In this document: in pieces, positions 1 to 8,966 of the stretch
Layout: each line of letters opens with the position of its first letter
Position numbering within the stretch: position 1 is the first letter of the stretch
Source: Sphingomonas jatrophae
GTDB lineage: Bacteria > Pseudomonadota > Alphaproteobacteria > Sphingomonadales > Sphingomonadaceae
DNA length: 64,000 nucleotides
Assembly (NCBI RefSeq): GCF_900113315.1
Contig: NZ_FOZG01000003.1
Span: forward strand, 186,001 to 250,000
Direction: 5' to 3'
Notes under the pieces: generated by a model
What the model was told of the DNA's origin: nothing
The model's input: only the letters and a program-made list of their open reading frames with translations
Databases searched by the model: none
Program-made: the position numbers and the translations under genes

Positions 1-432
1 GGCGAGCTCGGTCTCGAGCCAGTCGAGGTGGGTGTCGATCATGCCCTTGACGGTGCCGAGCGCCGGCCGGCCGAGCAGCCCCATGCGCTGCAATACCAGC
101 AGGGTGAGCAGCGGCGGCATCATCGAGCCTTCGGCATAATGGAGGAAGTGGCGGTAGCGGAGCGCCGCATCGCGGTTGGCAGGCGCGCCGAGGCGGCCGT
201 CCGCCAGCTCGATGAGATATTCGGTGATCGCACCCGATTCGGCGATGACGCGGCCGTCATGCTCGATCAACGGCGCCTTGCCGAGCGGGTGGATGGCGCG
301 GAGCTCGGCCGGCGCGAACATGGTCTTCGGGTTCCGCGCGTAGCGGCGCACTTCGTAGGGCAGGCCGAGCTCTTCGAGCAGCCACAGGATGCGCAGCGAG
401 CGCGACGTTTCTAGATGGTGGACGCGGATCAT
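1..432 (-). CDS. Glutathione S-transferase, N-terminal part (runs off window)
   Basis: The frame is open from an ATG at 432 to the window edge, giving 144 codons with no stop, so only the N-terminal part is present. It begins with the thioredoxin-fold pattern of bacterial GSTs: a first strand, then a TSRSLRILWLLEEL segment supplying the likely catalytic serine and helix 1. A cis-proline region follows (HPLGKAPLIEHDG) and then the glutathione-binding ESGAITEYL motif. These features indicate a cytosolic enzyme that conjugates or otherwise uses glutathione on electrophiles. The later helical domain, which sets substrate specificity, is only partly inside the window, so the class cannot be fixed. 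It lies downstream of recA on the same strand, separated by 128 bases containing a GC-rich hairpin, and is probably a separate transcription unit. Confidence 0.85.
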   Translation of the reverse strand, partial: MIRVHHLETSRSLRILWLLEELGLPYEVRRYARNPKTMFAPAELRAIHPLGKAPLIEHDGRVIAESGAITEYLIELADGRLGAPANRDAALRYRHFLHYAEGSMMPPLLTLLVLQRMGLLGRPALGTVKGMIDTHLDWLETELA

Positions 433-481
433 GCCGCACGTGTGAGCCGATGGTCGGTCCGCCGCAACCCGGGATGTGGCC

Positions 482-506
482 CCCTCCCCCGCGCCGCGGG
501 AGAGGG
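482..506 (-). terminator. GC-rich hairpin between recA and the GST gene
   Basis: Two 12-base arms (CCCTCCCCCGCG and CGCGGGAGAGGG) are complementary with one mismatch and are separated by a single base, so a stem-loop with a small GC loop is expected. It lies about 55 bases after the recA stop on the recA strand. No strong T tract follows, so it may be a weak terminator or a dispersed palindromic repeat. Termination is inferred, not shown. Confidence 0.35.
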
Positions 507-560
507 TATCAGATTACCCGAAAGTCACGAAGGTCACGCCAACGACGCAGATTTCACGCC

Positions 561-1634
561 TCAGGCGTCGTCATCCGCCGATGGGCCGACCATCATGGCA
601 TCGGCGACCTCGGTGGTCTTGCCGCGGATCGCCTGTTCGAGGCGGTCCATCAGCTCGGGATGCTCCTTCAGGTAGGTCTTGGCATTCTCGCGGCCCTGAC
701 CGATGCGGATCGAATCGTAGGAGAACCACGCGCCGGACTTCTCGACCAGGCCCGCCTTGACGCCGAGATCGAGGATCTCGCCGACCTTGCTGACACCTTC
801 GCCATACATGATGTCGAACTCGACCTGCTTGAACGGCGGCGCGACCTTGTTCTTCACCACCTTAACGCGCGTCGCATTGCCGACGATATCGTCGCGATCC
901 TTGATCTGCCCGGTGCGGCGGATGTCGAGGCGGACGGAGGCGTAGAATTTCAGCGCGTTGCCGCCCGTCGTCGTCTCCGGATTGCCGTACATCACGCCGA
1001 TCTTCATGCGGATCTGGTTGATGAAGATGACCAGCGTGCGCGACCGGCTGATCGAGCCGGTGATCTTGCGAAGCGCCTGGCTCATCAACCGGGCCTGAAG
1101 GCCGACATGGCTGTCGCCCATCTCGCCCTCGATTTCGGCGCGGGGCACCAGCGCGGCGACCGAATCGATCACCAGCACGTCGATCGCATTGGAGCGGACG
1201 AGCGTGTCGGTGATCTCCAGCGCCTGCTCACCCGTGTCGGGCTGCGACACGATCAGCTCGTCGATGTTGACGCCGAGCTTCTTGGCATAGACCGGATCGA
1301 GCGCATGTTCGGCATCGACGAAGGCGGCGGTGCCGCCCGCCTTCTGCGCCTCGGCGATCGCATGGAGCGCGAGCGTGGTCTTGCCCGAGCTTTCCGGCCC
1401 GTAAATCTCGATGATGCGGCCGCGCGGCAGGCCGCCGATGCCGAGCGCGATGTCGAGCCCGAGCGAGCCGGTGCTGATCGCCTCGATCTCGATCTTCTCG
1501 CGGCTGCCCAGCTTCATTGCCGAGCCCTTGCCGAAGGCGCGGTCGATCTGCGCGAGGGCGGCGTCCAGCGCCTTCTGCCTGTCCATGTCGGCCTTTTCCT
1601 TGTCGGTCCCGATCAGCTTCAACTGTGCCGCCAT
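561..1634 (-). CDS. recA: Recombinase RecA
   Basis: RecA forms ATP-dependent filaments on single-stranded DNA, catalyses strand exchange and triggers LexA self-cleavage in the SOS response. The 357-residue product has the usual family length. It carries Walker [10 protein letters not shown] at residues 79-87, a Walker B strand ([11 protein letters not shown]), and the L1/L2 DNA-binding loop region around the [21 protein letters not shown] stretch, which is given here only by its ends. The start is an ATG followed by the family-like lead into [27 protein letters not shown]7-GTTC SOS box lies 64-78 bases upstream of the start codon, so LexA repression and DNA-damage induction are expected. The gene stands alone between a response regulator and a GST. 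Confidence 0.98.
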   Translation of the reverse strand: MAAQLKLIGTDKEKADMDRQKALDAALAQIDRAFGKGSAMKLGSREKIEIEAISTGSLGLDIALGIGGLPRGRIIEIYGPESSGKTTLALHAIAEAQKAGGTAAFVDAEHALDPVYAKKLGVNIDELIVSQPDTGEQALEITDTLVRSNAIDVLVIDSVAALVPRAEIEGEMGDSHVGLQARLMSQALRKITGSISRSRTLVIFINQIRMKIGVMYGNPETTTGGNALKFYASVRLDIRRTGQIKDRDDIVGNATRVKVVKNKVAPPFKQVEFDIMYGEGVSKVGEILDLGVKAGLVEKSGAWFSYDSIRIGQGRENAKTYLKEHPELMDRLEQAIRGKTTEVADAMMVGPSADDDA

Positions 1635-1697
1635 GATGCCACTCCCGCAAGGCGCGTGCCGCGCCCGAGAGCCTCATGTATCCCCTTCGTTCCCCGA

Positions 1698-1712
1698 GAA
1701 CAAGTGGGGAAC
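1698..1712 (-). promoter_or_regulatory. LexA (SOS) box upstream of recA
   Basis: Read on the recA strand this is GTTCCCCACTTGTTC, a direct repeat GTTC-N7-GTTC. This is the established LexA operator of alphaproteobacteria, unlike the palindromic enterobacterial box. It sits 64 bases upstream of the recA ATG and just past the stop codon of the upstream response-regulator gene, the position expected of an operator overlapping the recA promoter. Confidence 0.88.
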
Positions 1713-1719
1713 AGACGAT

Positions 1720-2076
1720 TCAGCGGGTCATGCCTTCGATGGCGGCCTTCACGCCGTCCATGGTGAAGGGCTTGGGCAATTGCGGCGCGGCGGCGTGGCG
1801 CGCGGGCGGCGGCTCGACATGGCCGCCGGTGGCCATGACATAGGGGATGCCGCGATCGGCCAGCGCATCGGCGACCGCCCAAGACGCCTCGTTGCCGCGC
1901 AGATGCACGTCGAGGATGGCCGCGTCGAACCCACCCGCCTCGACCCGGGCCAGCGCATCGCCCACGCTGTCGACGCTGCCGGCCACGCCATAGCCCAGGC
2001 AGTCGACGAAATCCTCGAGCATCATGGCGATCAGCGGCTCATCCTCGACGATGAGCACGGAGAGTGGTTCAGTCAT
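1720..2076 (-). CDS. Single-domain response regulator (CheY-like receiver)
   Basis: This 118-residue protein is one receiver domain with no output domain. It has the acidic pocket (LIVEDEP near the N-terminus), the phosphoacceptor aspartate in ILDVHL in the middle, and the conserved lysine in LPKPF near the C-terminus. The start is placed at the ATG at 2076, directly before TEPLSVLIVEDEP. An upstream in-frame extension is rich in arginine and lacks receiver sequence. Such proteins pass phosphate or bind partners in phosphorelays. No kinase is adjacent, although the CckA-like hybrid kinase lies 1.1 kb upstream on the same strand, and a link between them is only a guess. The recA SOS box begins just after its stop codon. 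Confidence 0.85.
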   Translation of the reverse strand: MTEPLSVLIVEDEPLIAMMLEDFVDCLGYGVAGSVDSVGDALARVEAGGFDAAILDVHLRGNEASWAVADALADRGIPYVMATGGHVEPPPARHAAAPQLPKPFTMDGVKAAIEGMTR

Positions 2077-2177
2077 GCCGCGGGGAATAGTGCGGTTTTT
2101 GCGAGACGCCAAGCCACGCGCGGCACCGCGAGCTCCTGGTTGTCCCAGCACGGCAAGCCATCAACCCGCGGCCGCGC

Positions 2178-2528
2178 TCAGCCGATCGTGCAGAGCTGCA
2201 GCCGCTCGTCCAGCACGCGGCGCTTGAGCGTCGCCGCCTGCGCCAGCCGGCCCTTGCCCGCGGCCTGCCGCGCCAGGATCAGGCGCATGCCCGTATCGTC
2301 GATCATGGCGGGGGTGGCATAGCTGCTGCCGAGCGCGCCCAGCGCCTCGTCGAGCCGGGCATTCTCGACCTTGCGATCGCCCCGCGCACCCGCGCTGTCG
2401 GCGGCGGCGCGCGCCATTATCGCCTTGCCGCGGACCGCGACGCAGCGGTCCGGCCCCTTGGCCGGTGCGGCCGCGATGAGGGGCAGGAGGGCCAGCGCGA
2501 ATGCGGTACGATCAAACCGGAGAGACAC
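2178..2528 (-). CDS. Small exported protein of unknown function
   Basis: I do not recognise a family. The GTG start at 2528 gives 116 residues beginning with a basic tip and a hydrophobic stretch (FALALLPLIAAAPA), a likely signal peptide with cleavage near residues 20-22. The mature part is helical and charged, and has one cysteine near its start (DRC) and one near its end (LQLC) that could form a disulfide in the periplasm. The gene overlaps the end of the upstream JAB-like gene by 17 bases, and GGAG lies about 9 bases before the GTG, so the two are almost certainly co-translated. Partnership with the JAB-like protein is inferred from this overlap. Confidence 0.65.
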   Translation of the reverse strand: MSLRFDRTAFALALLPLIAAAPAKGPDRCVAVRGKAIMARAAADSAGARGDRKVENARLDEALGALGSSYATPAMIDDTGMRLILARQAAGKGRLAQAATLKRRVLDERLQLCTIG

Positions 2529-3129
2529 GCGTCACCACTCCATTCGAGCCCTGATAATAAGCCAGGCTATACATGGGCGCGATCAGCTGCGCTTCAATGC
2601 GGCTGGCCTGCTGGAAGGTGCGCCCGCCGGCGTGGCGGGCGGCGATCGCCTCGTTCTGCACCTGGTTGACCGCGGCATAATCGATCGGCGTCGGGGAGAG
2701 CGCGGTCCGCAGGAACACGAACAGGCGCGGCCCGGACTGGACCACCGAGATGGTGAGCAGATTGTTGAGCAGGTGGCCGATGTCCCCGCCGCTGAACGAC
2801 ACGCCGTTCATCGAGCCTTCGCTGCGATCATAGGGATGCGTGTGGAAGGTGCCGATCGCCTTGAATTTGGCCGGATCACGCACCTTGAGATTGGGGAAGA
2901 AGCTGCCGGCCGTGCTGCCGAGGCCGCCGACATTCTGGACGCTCAGCCGCCCTTCCTTGTCCGCGACGATGGTGCCGCCGCGCTCCTTCGCATGGCCGCC
3001 CGGAAAGCTCATCATGCGGAGATGCTGGAACAGGCGCACATTCTCGGCCGAGAAGCGGATGGTGCGCGGCGCGTGGGGCGGGGAGCCGAGATGCTCGATC
3101 TCGTCCAACCGTGTGGGCGTGCCCGGCAT
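2512..3129 (-). CDS. JAB/MPN-like metalloprotease-fold protein
   Basis: The 205-residue product contains a stretch resembling the JAMM zinc site: FHTHP followed 14-18 residues later by SGGD, in the order HxH...SxxD. The loop between the second histidine and the serine is longer than in canonical JAB proteins (H-x-H-x7-S-x2-D), so it may belong to a JAB-like relative such as the DUF4329 group. That assignment comes from memory of the family pattern and is not secure. There is no signal peptide. The N-terminus has an RLDEIEHLG segment. The gene is followed with a 17-base overlap by a small exported protein. JAB-fold proteins can be isopeptidases or peptidoglycan-peptide hydrolases, but the substrate here is unknown. 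Confidence 0.6.
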   Translation of the reverse strand: MPGTPTRLDEIEHLGSPPHAPRTIRFSAENVRLFQHLRMMSFPGGHAKERGGTIVADKEGRLSVQNVGGLGSTAGSFFPNLKVRDPAKFKAIGTFHTHPYDRSEGSMNGVSFSGGDIGHLLNNLLTISVVQSGPRLFVFLRTALSPTPIDYAAVNQVQNEAIAARHAGGRTFQQASRIEAQLIAPMYSLAYYQGSNGVVTRVSPV

Positions 3130-3194
3130 GTGTCGCTCCCCTCCCCTCGTCCGTCGCGCTCAACCGCGGACGTGGCGGGGCGTTCCCGCGCCGA

Positions 3195-5570
3195 TCACGC
3201 CTTCAGCGCCATGGCGTCGCGGGCCGCCTCCGCCAGCTGCTGCACCGAGAAGGGCTTGGGCAGGAAGTGGACGCGGGCGATGTCGATCGAGCGGCGGAGC
3301 TGCTCCTCGGCATAGCCCGACATGAACAGGACGGGCACGTCGGGGTGCGTCTCACGCGCGCGCGTCGCCATGGTGGGGCCATCCATCACCGGCATGACGA
3401 CGTCCGAGACGATCAGGTCGACCGTCTCGCCCGCGTCCGCCAGCAGCGCCAGTGCCTCCAGCGCCGCCTCGCCATTGGCCGCGGCGACGATGCGGTAGCC
3501 CTGCCGCGTCAGTGCGCGCTCGGCCACCGCGCGGACCATGTCCTCGTCCTCGACGAGCAGGATCGTGCCCGTGCCCCACAAAGCATCCTGGCGCGGCCGC
3601 TTGGGCGGGGGCGCTTCCTCCCGCGCGGGCTCGGCGCGGTGGACGGGCAGGTAGATGACGAAGCTGGTCCCCTGCCCCACCTTGCTGTCGGCGAAGATGA
3701 AGCCGCCCGACTGCTTGACGATGCCGTAGACGGTGGAGAGGCCGAGGCCGGTGCCCTTGCCCAGTTCCTTGGTGGTGAAGAAGGGCTCGAAGATCTTGGC
3801 GAGGTTCTCGGGCGCGATGCCGGTGCCGGTGTCGGCGACAGACAGTGCGGTATAGTCGCCGACGGGCAGCACCTCGGAGCGGAGTTCGCGCACCTCCTCC
3901 GCCCCGACGCCGTAGGTGCGGATGGTGAGCGTGCCGCCGCCCTTCTCCAGCATGGCATCGCGCGCATTGACCGCGAGGTTGACGATCACCTGCTCGAGCT
4001 GACCCGGATCGGCGCGGACGGGGCCGAGATTGCGGCCGTGCTTCACCTCCAGCCGCACCGTCTCGCCCAGCAGCCGCTTGAGCAGATTGCCCACCTCCGC
4101 GATCACGTCGGGCAGTTGCAGCACCTGGGGCCTGAGCGTCTGCTGGCGTGAGAAGGCGAGCAGCTGGCGGGTCAGGCCGGCGGCGCGGTTGCTGTTGTGC
4201 TTGATCTGCTGAATGTCGTCATAATCGCTGTCGCCGGGCGCGTGGCGCATCAGCATCAGATCGCAGTGACCGATGATCGCGGTCAGGATGTTGTTGAAAT
4301 CGTGGGCGACACCGCCGGCAAGCTGGCCGACCGCCTGCATCTTGGTCGCCTGCGCGATCTGGTGCTTGAGCTTCGATTCCTCGCTATTGTCCTTGAGGCT
4401 GAGGAGGACGGACGCCTCGCCCAGCCCCTTGGCCTGCGCGATGGTGAGCGAGACGGGCTCGTCCGCGCGCGCCGCCAGCCGGACGGACAGATCGGAGGAA
4501 GGCGCGCGGCCGTTGGTGACGCGGCGCATCGTGTCCGCCACCGCGCCCTTGTCCTCGCGGACGAACAGGTCGGAGGGGTAGACGATGGGGCGGCCCGGCT
4601 CGATTCCGGCGGCGCGCTCGAACGCCTCGTTCATGAACAGCAGCCGGCCGTCGCGCTCCGCCAGTGCGAGGCCGAGCGGCAGCATGCCGAGCAGCGCGTG
4701 GACGTGCACCGTCGCCATGCTGCGCGCGTCGGGGCGGGTGGCGACGCGGCCATCCTCGTCCAGCATCATGACGAGGGTCGCGCCCTCCGCATCCGCTTCG
4801 CCGAGCGGCAGCTGGATGAGGCGGAGGGGGTCCGGGCCGTCACCGGGGGCGCCGGGCGTGAGTTCGGCGGCGATGCGGATGCGGTCGTCGTCACCGGCGG
4901 CGAGCAGATCGGTGAAGTCGCGGCCCGCCGGCTGGGCGTCGGCATCGCCCAATGCGCGGGCAAGGAAGACCGGGTTGGCGGCGAGCAGGCGGCCGGTCTC
5001 GCCGACCAGCGCGGCCATGACGCCGGCGAGGCCAAGGCGGCGGCCGGGCTCCCCCGCCAGCGCCTGCGCGACGCGGCGGGCGCGGGCCTCGGCGGGTGCG
5101 GGAGCGAAGCGCCAGACGAGGTGGTCCTCCGCCGCCCCGGCCCGCGTCACCGTGATCGTGCGGCCGCCCGCCTCCGCCACGCCGACCCCGTCGCGCCACG
5201 CCGCCTTCGCCGCATCGCCAGCGGCCGTGCCGGGCAGCGCCGCCTGCGGCGCGGGGAGGCCGGGAAAGGCCTCGCCATAAGCGGGATTGACGCAGACCAG
5301 CCGGCCCTCGCGGTCTGCCACCGCGACCGGCTCGGGCAAGGCGGCGAGCGCCTGGCCGAGCAGGGTCCAGTCGGTCGCGGGCGGCGCGACTTCGGCGGTG
5401 CGCTCGCGCCGGAAGACGAGGCCGACCGCCGCCACCGCCAGCATGGTCGCGACGAACCCGGCCGCGAAGCGCGCATCGCCCACCGCCTGCCACAGCAGCA
5501 CCGCGGTGATCGCGCCGACCAAGGCGACGATGGCGAGCAGGAGGCGCGGCGAGGCCGGGGTGAGCGTCAT
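3195..5570 (-). CDS. cckA: CckA-type hybrid sensor histidine kinase
   Basis: CckA is the membrane hybrid kinase that feeds the ChpT-CtrA phosphorelay controlling the alphaproteobacterial cell cycle. From an ATG at 5570 the product is 791 residues. It has two membrane segments (about 10-29 and 36-53), PAS-like regions (one begins [19 protein letters not shown]), and an H box AHDFNNIL with histidine 423. The ATPase domain has an N box ([10 protein letters not shown], about 531-540) and G boxes ([17 protein letters not shown]). A C-terminal receiver from about 668 has phosphoacceptor Asp723 in [10 protein letters not shown] and Lys772 in LPKPF. The AHDFNN box plus a fused receiver is typical of CckA. 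An earlier in-frame ATG would add 55 arginine- and glycine-rich residues that run into a dispersed repeat, so it was not used. ChpT and CtrA genes are not in the window. Confidence 0.88.
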   Translation of the reverse strand: MTLTPASPRLLLAIVALVGAITAVLLWQAVGDARFAAGFVATMLAVAAVGLVFRRERTAEVAPPATDWTLLGQALAALPEPVAVADREGRLVCVNPAYGEAFPGLPAPQAALPGTAAGDAAKAAWRDGVGVAEAGGRTITVTRAGAAEDHLVWRFAPAPAEARARRVAQALAGEPGRRLGLAGVMAALVGETGRLLAANPVFLARALGDADAQPAGRDFTDLLAAGDDDRIRIAAELTPGAPGDGPDPLRLIQLPLGEADAEGATLVMMLDEDGRVATRPDARSMATVHVHALLGMLPLGLALAERDGRLLFMNEAFERAAGIEPGRPIVYPSDLFVREDKGAVADTMRRVTNGRAPSSDLSVRLAARADEPVSLTIAQAKGLGEASVLLSLKDNSEESKLKHQIAQATKMQAVGQLAGGVAHDFNNILTAIIGHCDLMLMRHAPGDSDYDDIQQIKHNSNRAAGLTRQLLAFSRQQTLRPQVLQLPDVIAEVGNLLKRLLGETVRLEVKHGRNLGPVRADPGQLEQVIVNLAVNARDAMLEKGGGTLTIRTYGVGAEEVRELRSEVLPVGDYTALSVADTGTGIAPENLAKIFEPFFTTKELGKGTGLGLSTVYGIVKQSGGFIFADSKVGQGTSFVIYLPVHRAEPAREEAPPPKRPRQDALWGTGTILLVEDEDMVRAVAERALTRQGYRIVAAANGEAALEALALLADAGETVDLIVSDVVMPVMDGPTMATRARETHPDVPVLFMSGYAEEQLRRSIDIARVHFLPKPFSVQQLAEAARDAMALKA

Positions 5571-5655
5571 GCCGCTGTGTGGGGACCGGGCGCGGGGTGC
5601 GTCAAGCGCGGGCGTGCCGGGGCCGCCTGCACGATCGTCCTTCCGCCCTGCCGGA

Positions 5656-5727
5656 CTTGTTTCGGCATCCACGTCGCCGCACGTCCGGCGGCCGCTGGCC
5701 TGGCCGCCCGGTGGATGCTGAAACGCG
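5656..5727. repeat. Dispersed palindromic repeat (GGATGCTGAAAC type)
   Basis: An arm at 5659-5672 (GTTTCGGCATCCAC) matches the reverse complement of the arm at 5711-5724 (GTGGATGCTGAAAC) at 13 of 14 positions. The arms are separated by about 38 GC-rich bases, and the right side continues into GCGTTCAGCATGACG, itself half of a smaller palindrome. From memory, this sequence type recurs between genes in sphingomonads. It fills the gap between cckA and the M13 peptidase gene and could fold as a transcript end for the latter or a boundary element for the former. Confidence 0.55.
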
Positions 5728-5772
5728 TTCAGCATGACGAGGGAGGGAGATGTCCCCGCCCTCCGAACATCG

Positions 5773-7779
5773 TCACCAGATCCGCACGCGCTCCTCGGGC
5801 TTCAGCATCAGTTTGCCGGGCTTCGGCTTGAACGCGGCATACCAGGGATCGAGATTGCGGACGACGCTGACGCGGACCGAGCCGGGCGAGTGCGGATCGG
5901 ACAGCAGCTGCTGGCGGAGCGCCGGCTCGCGATATTTGGTGCGCCAGACCTGCGCCCAGCCGAGGTAGAAACGCTGGTCGCCGGTCAGCCCGCCGATCAC
6001 CGGCGCGGGCTTGCCGCCGAGCGAGCGCTGGTAGGCGTCGTAGGCGATGGTGAGGCCGGCGAGATCGCCGATATTCTCGCCCAGCGTCAGCGCGCCCTGC
6101 ACATGCTGGCCGGGGATCGGCTCATAGGCGTTGACCTGCGCCACGAAGCGGTCGGTCAGTGCCTTGAAGCGAGACACGTCGGCGGGAGTCCACCAGTCGG
6201 TCAGCGTGCCGGTGGCGTCATATTTGCGCCCCTGATCGTCGAAATGGTGGCTGATCTCATGCCCGATCACCGCGCCGATGCCGCCATAATTCACCGCCGG
6301 ATCGGCCCTGGCATCGAAGAAGGGCGGCTGGAGGATGGCGGCGGGGAAGACGATCTCGTTCCACACCGGATTGGCATAAGCGTTGATCGTCATCGGGGTC
6401 ATGCCCCATTCCGACCGGTCCATCGGCTTGCCGAGCTTGTCGAGATCGCGCTGGAAGTCGAACGCGCGGCCGCGCATGACATTGCCGACGAGGTCGTCGC
6501 GCTTGACCACATAGCCAGCATAATCGCGCCACTTGTCGGGATAGCCGATCTTCGGCGTGAAGGCGGCAAGCTTCGCACGCGCCTTCGCCCGCGTCTCGGG
6601 CGCCATCCACGGCAGCGTGCCGAGCCGCGCATCCATCGCGGCGATGACGTTCTTCACCAGCCCGTCGGCCGCCGCCTTGCTCTCCGGCGGGAAATAGGCG
6701 GCGACATATTTCTCGCCGACCGCTTCGCCCAGCAGATTGCCCTCCAGGCTCACCGCCCGCTTCCAGCGCGCGCGATTCTCCGGCGTGCCGTTCAGCGTGG
6801 TGCCGGTGAAGGCGAAATTCTCGTCCACGAACGCCTTGGACAGATAGGGCGCATAGCTCTCGATCGTGCGCAGCGCGGCATAGTCCTTGAGGACGGGCAG
6901 CGGCGTCGCGGCATAGAGCCTGGCCATGCCGGTGAAAGCCGTCGGCTGCGACACAAGGTAAGCGGGCTGCGCGGGCATGCCGGCGGCGGCGAGATAGGCG
7001 GCGAAATCGAAGCCGGGCGCGGTCTGGGCGAGCTGGGCGGCGGTCAGCTTGTTATAGGCCTTGTCGCGGTCGCGGCTCTCGACGCGGCTCCACTGCGCGG
7101 TGGCGAGGCCGGTCTCGAATGCGACGACGCGCGCGGCGCGCGCCTGCGCGTCCGTCTCACCCGCGAGCGTCAGCAGGCGAGCGAGGTGCGCCGCATAGGC
7201 GGTGCGGATCGCCGCCAGCTTGGCATCGTCCTTCAGGTAATAATCGCGGTCGGGGAGCCCCAGGCCGCCCTGGCGCATCCCGATGACGTAATTGGCCGGA
7301 TCCTTGTCATCGACGCGGACGCCGGCGGCGAACGGCGTCACCACGCCGACGCGCAGCAGCCGGCCCCACACCTGCGCCAGCGCGGTGCGATCCTTCGCCG
7401 CCGCAATCTCGCCGAGCGTCGGCTTCAGCGGTGTCGCGCCCTTCGCCTCGGCCGCCGCCTCGTCCATGAAGCTGGCGTAGAGATCGCCGATCTGCGAGCC
7501 GGTCTTGCCCTGCTCCGCCTCGAGGATCGTCCGCGTGCGCGTCTCGGACAGGTCCTGCAGGACATGGAACATGCCGTAGGTGGCGCGGTCCGCCGGGATC
7601 TGCGTGCGATCATGCCAGGCGCCGTTGGCGTAGCGATCGAAATCGTCACCCGGCTGGGCGGAGCGATCCATGCCCTTCTCGTCGAAGCCGAACGTGCCGA
7701 TCTGCGGGCCGGCGGACGGCTGCGCGATGGCGACGGTGGCGGCGAGCGCGGTGGCAGAGAGAAGCAGATGGAGGCGCAT
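5773..7779 (-). CDS. Secreted M13-family zinc metallopeptidase
   Basis: This is a neprilysin/PepO-type endopeptidase of 668 residues. The zinc motif HEISH is at residues 507-511, the third ligand glutamate is in GENIGD at about 568, and the upstream substrate-binding motif NAYANP is present, as in the family's NAYY/F consensus. The chosen ATG (7779) opens a signal peptide (MRLHLLLSATALAATVAIAQ), and GGAG lies just upstream, so export to the periplasm is expected. The C-terminus ends PEERVRIW, matching the usual CxVW-like tail but without cysteine, as is common in bacterial members. It probably degrades short peptides outside the cytoplasm. It appears monocistronic, flanked by a repeat and a DUF2062 gene. 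Confidence 0.93.
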   Translation of the reverse strand: MRLHLLLSATALAATVAIAQPSAGPQIGTFGFDEKGMDRSAQPGDDFDRYANGAWHDRTQIPADRATYGMFHVLQDLSETRTRTILEAEQGKTGSQIGDLYASFMDEAAAEAKGATPLKPTLGEIAAAKDRTALAQVWGRLLRVGVVTPFAAGVRVDDKDPANYVIGMRQGGLGLPDRDYYLKDDAKLAAIRTAYAAHLARLLTLAGETDAQARAARVVAFETGLATAQWSRVESRDRDKAYNKLTAAQLAQTAPGFDFAAYLAAAGMPAQPAYLVSQPTAFTGMARLYAATPLPVLKDYAALRTIESYAPYLSKAFVDENFAFTGTTLNGTPENRARWKRAVSLEGNLLGEAVGEKYVAAYFPPESKAAADGLVKNVIAAMDARLGTLPWMAPETRAKARAKLAAFTPKIGYPDKWRDYAGYVVKRDDLVGNVMRGRAFDFQRDLDKLGKPMDRSEWGMTPMTINAYANPVWNEIVFPAAILQPPFFDARADPAVNYGGIGAVIGHEISHHFDDQGRKYDATGTLTDWWTPADVSRFKALTDRFVAQVNAYEPIPGQHVQGALTLGENIGDLAGLTIAYDAYQRSLGGKPAPVIGGLTGDQRFYLGWAQVWRTKYREPALRQQLLSDPHSPGSVRVSVVRNLDPWYAAFKPKPGKLMLKPEERVRIW

Positions 7780-7857
7780 GGAGGCTCCGGAGAAAGGATG
7801 ATCGCCGAAGCACTTACGCGCAGGTGGTAACAGGTGCAACCAGTCGGCGGGCGCCGG

Positions 7858-8412
7858 TCAGTGACCGCGGATCGAGCGGTTGCGGCCGCGGGCGCGCCAT
7901 TTATGGCCGATCCAGAACCGCCAGAAGAAGGCCGCCAGCAGATAGCCGAGCGCGGCCCCGATCACCGCGATGACGACGAGGCCGATCGCCGTCGCCGGCG
8001 CGGCATCGGACAGGAGCCAGTGCAGCCAGTCGTTGAAGCTCGTCTCGATCCGCTGGTCCGACGGCGGCTGCGCGACCACGTCCGCCACCCACACGCGCGA
8101 GCCGATCCAGTAGGCGGCGATCCAGATGGGCGGCGTGGTGAACGGGTTGGTGATGAAGGTGGTGAGCGCGGCGACGGGCACGTTGGCGCGCGCGGGCAGC
8201 GCGAACAAAGCGGCGAACACCGTCTGCGCGACCGGGATCAGCACGCCGACGAGCATGCCCAACGCCACGCCGCGCGGCACCGAGCGGCGATTGAACCGCC
8301 ACAATTCGGGCAGCAGGATGCGATGCGCGACGGGCCGCAGGAAGCGTATCCGCTCGAACGTCTCGCGCGTCGGCATGTTGCGACGCGACCAATCGGCGAT
8401 ACGCGCGAACAT
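7858..8412 (-). CDS. DUF2062 membrane protein
   Basis: The 184-residue product has the DUF2062 layout. A basic cytosolic N-terminus (IRFLRPVAHRILLPELW) leads to RRSVPRGVALGMLVGVLIP, then a membrane helix. The signature NPFTTPPIW follows, a second hydrophobic region comes next, and a C-terminal helix of about 25 residues precedes a strongly basic tail. The biochemical role of the family is not established. The ATG at 8412 lies 5 bases after the smpB stop, so it is probably co-transcribed with and translationally close to smpB. Confidence 0.85.
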   Translation of the reverse strand: MFARIADWSRRNMPTRETFERIRFLRPVAHRILLPELWRFNRRSVPRGVALGMLVGVLIPVAQTVFAALFALPARANVPVAALTTFITNPFTTPPIWIAAYWIGSRVWVADVVAQPPSDQRIETSFNDWLHWLLSDAAPATAIGLVVIAVIGAALGYLLAAFFWRFWIGHKWRARGRNRSIRGH

Positions 8413-8417
8413 GGGCC

Positions 8418-8900
8418 TCAGCCGCGATCCCGCAGCAAGCGCTGCTGGTCGCGCTTCCAATCGCGCGCCTTGATCGTCTCGCGCTTGTCGTGGAGCTTCT
8501 TGCCCTTGGCGAGCGCCAGTTCCACCTTCGCCCGGCCGCGATCGTTAAAGTAGATCGACAGCGGGATCATCGTCATCCCCTCGCGCCCGATGCCGTCGCG
8601 CAGTTTCTCGATCTCGCGCACGTGGAGCAGGAGCTTGCGCGGCCGTTTCGGCTCATGGTTGAAGCGGTTGCCGTGGCTGAATTCGGGGATGTTGGCATTG
8701 ACCAGCCACGCCTCGTTGCCGCGCACCTCGGCATAGCTCTCGGCGATCGTCCCCTCGCCGAAGCGGAGCGACTTCACCTCGGTGCCGGAGAGCGCGATCC
8801 CCGCCTCGAAAAACTCCTCGAGGAAATATTCGAAGCGCGCGCGCCGGTTCTCGGCGACCACCTTCTTCTTCTCGAATGCCTGGGGCTTGGGACGGGCCAT
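8418..8900 (-). CDS. smpB: SsrA-binding protein SmpB
   Basis: SmpB binds tmRNA and delivers it to stalled ribosomes for trans-translation. The 160-residue protein has family length and hallmarks: an early NRRARFEYF segment, the core [13 protein letters not shown], the [17 protein letters not shown] motif, and a C-terminal basic tail ([17 protein letters not shown]) that enters the decoding centre. The ATG at 8900 starts [20 protein letters not shown], as in alphaproteobacterial homologues. It is followed 5 bases later by the DUF2062 gene. Confidence 0.97.
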   Translation of the reverse strand: MARPKPQAFEKKKVVAENRRARFEYFLEEFFEAGIALSGTEVKSLRFGEGTIAESYAEVRGNEAWLVNANIPEFSHGNRFNHEPKRPRKLLLHVREIEKLRDGIGREGMTMIPLSIYFNDRGRAKVELALAKGKKLHDKRETIKARDWKRDQQRLLRDRG

Positions 8901-8966
8901 GCGGGCGACATAGGGGGGGATGCGGCGAAGGGGAAGGCTGGTGCGCGGGGCGGCGGGATCACCAAA

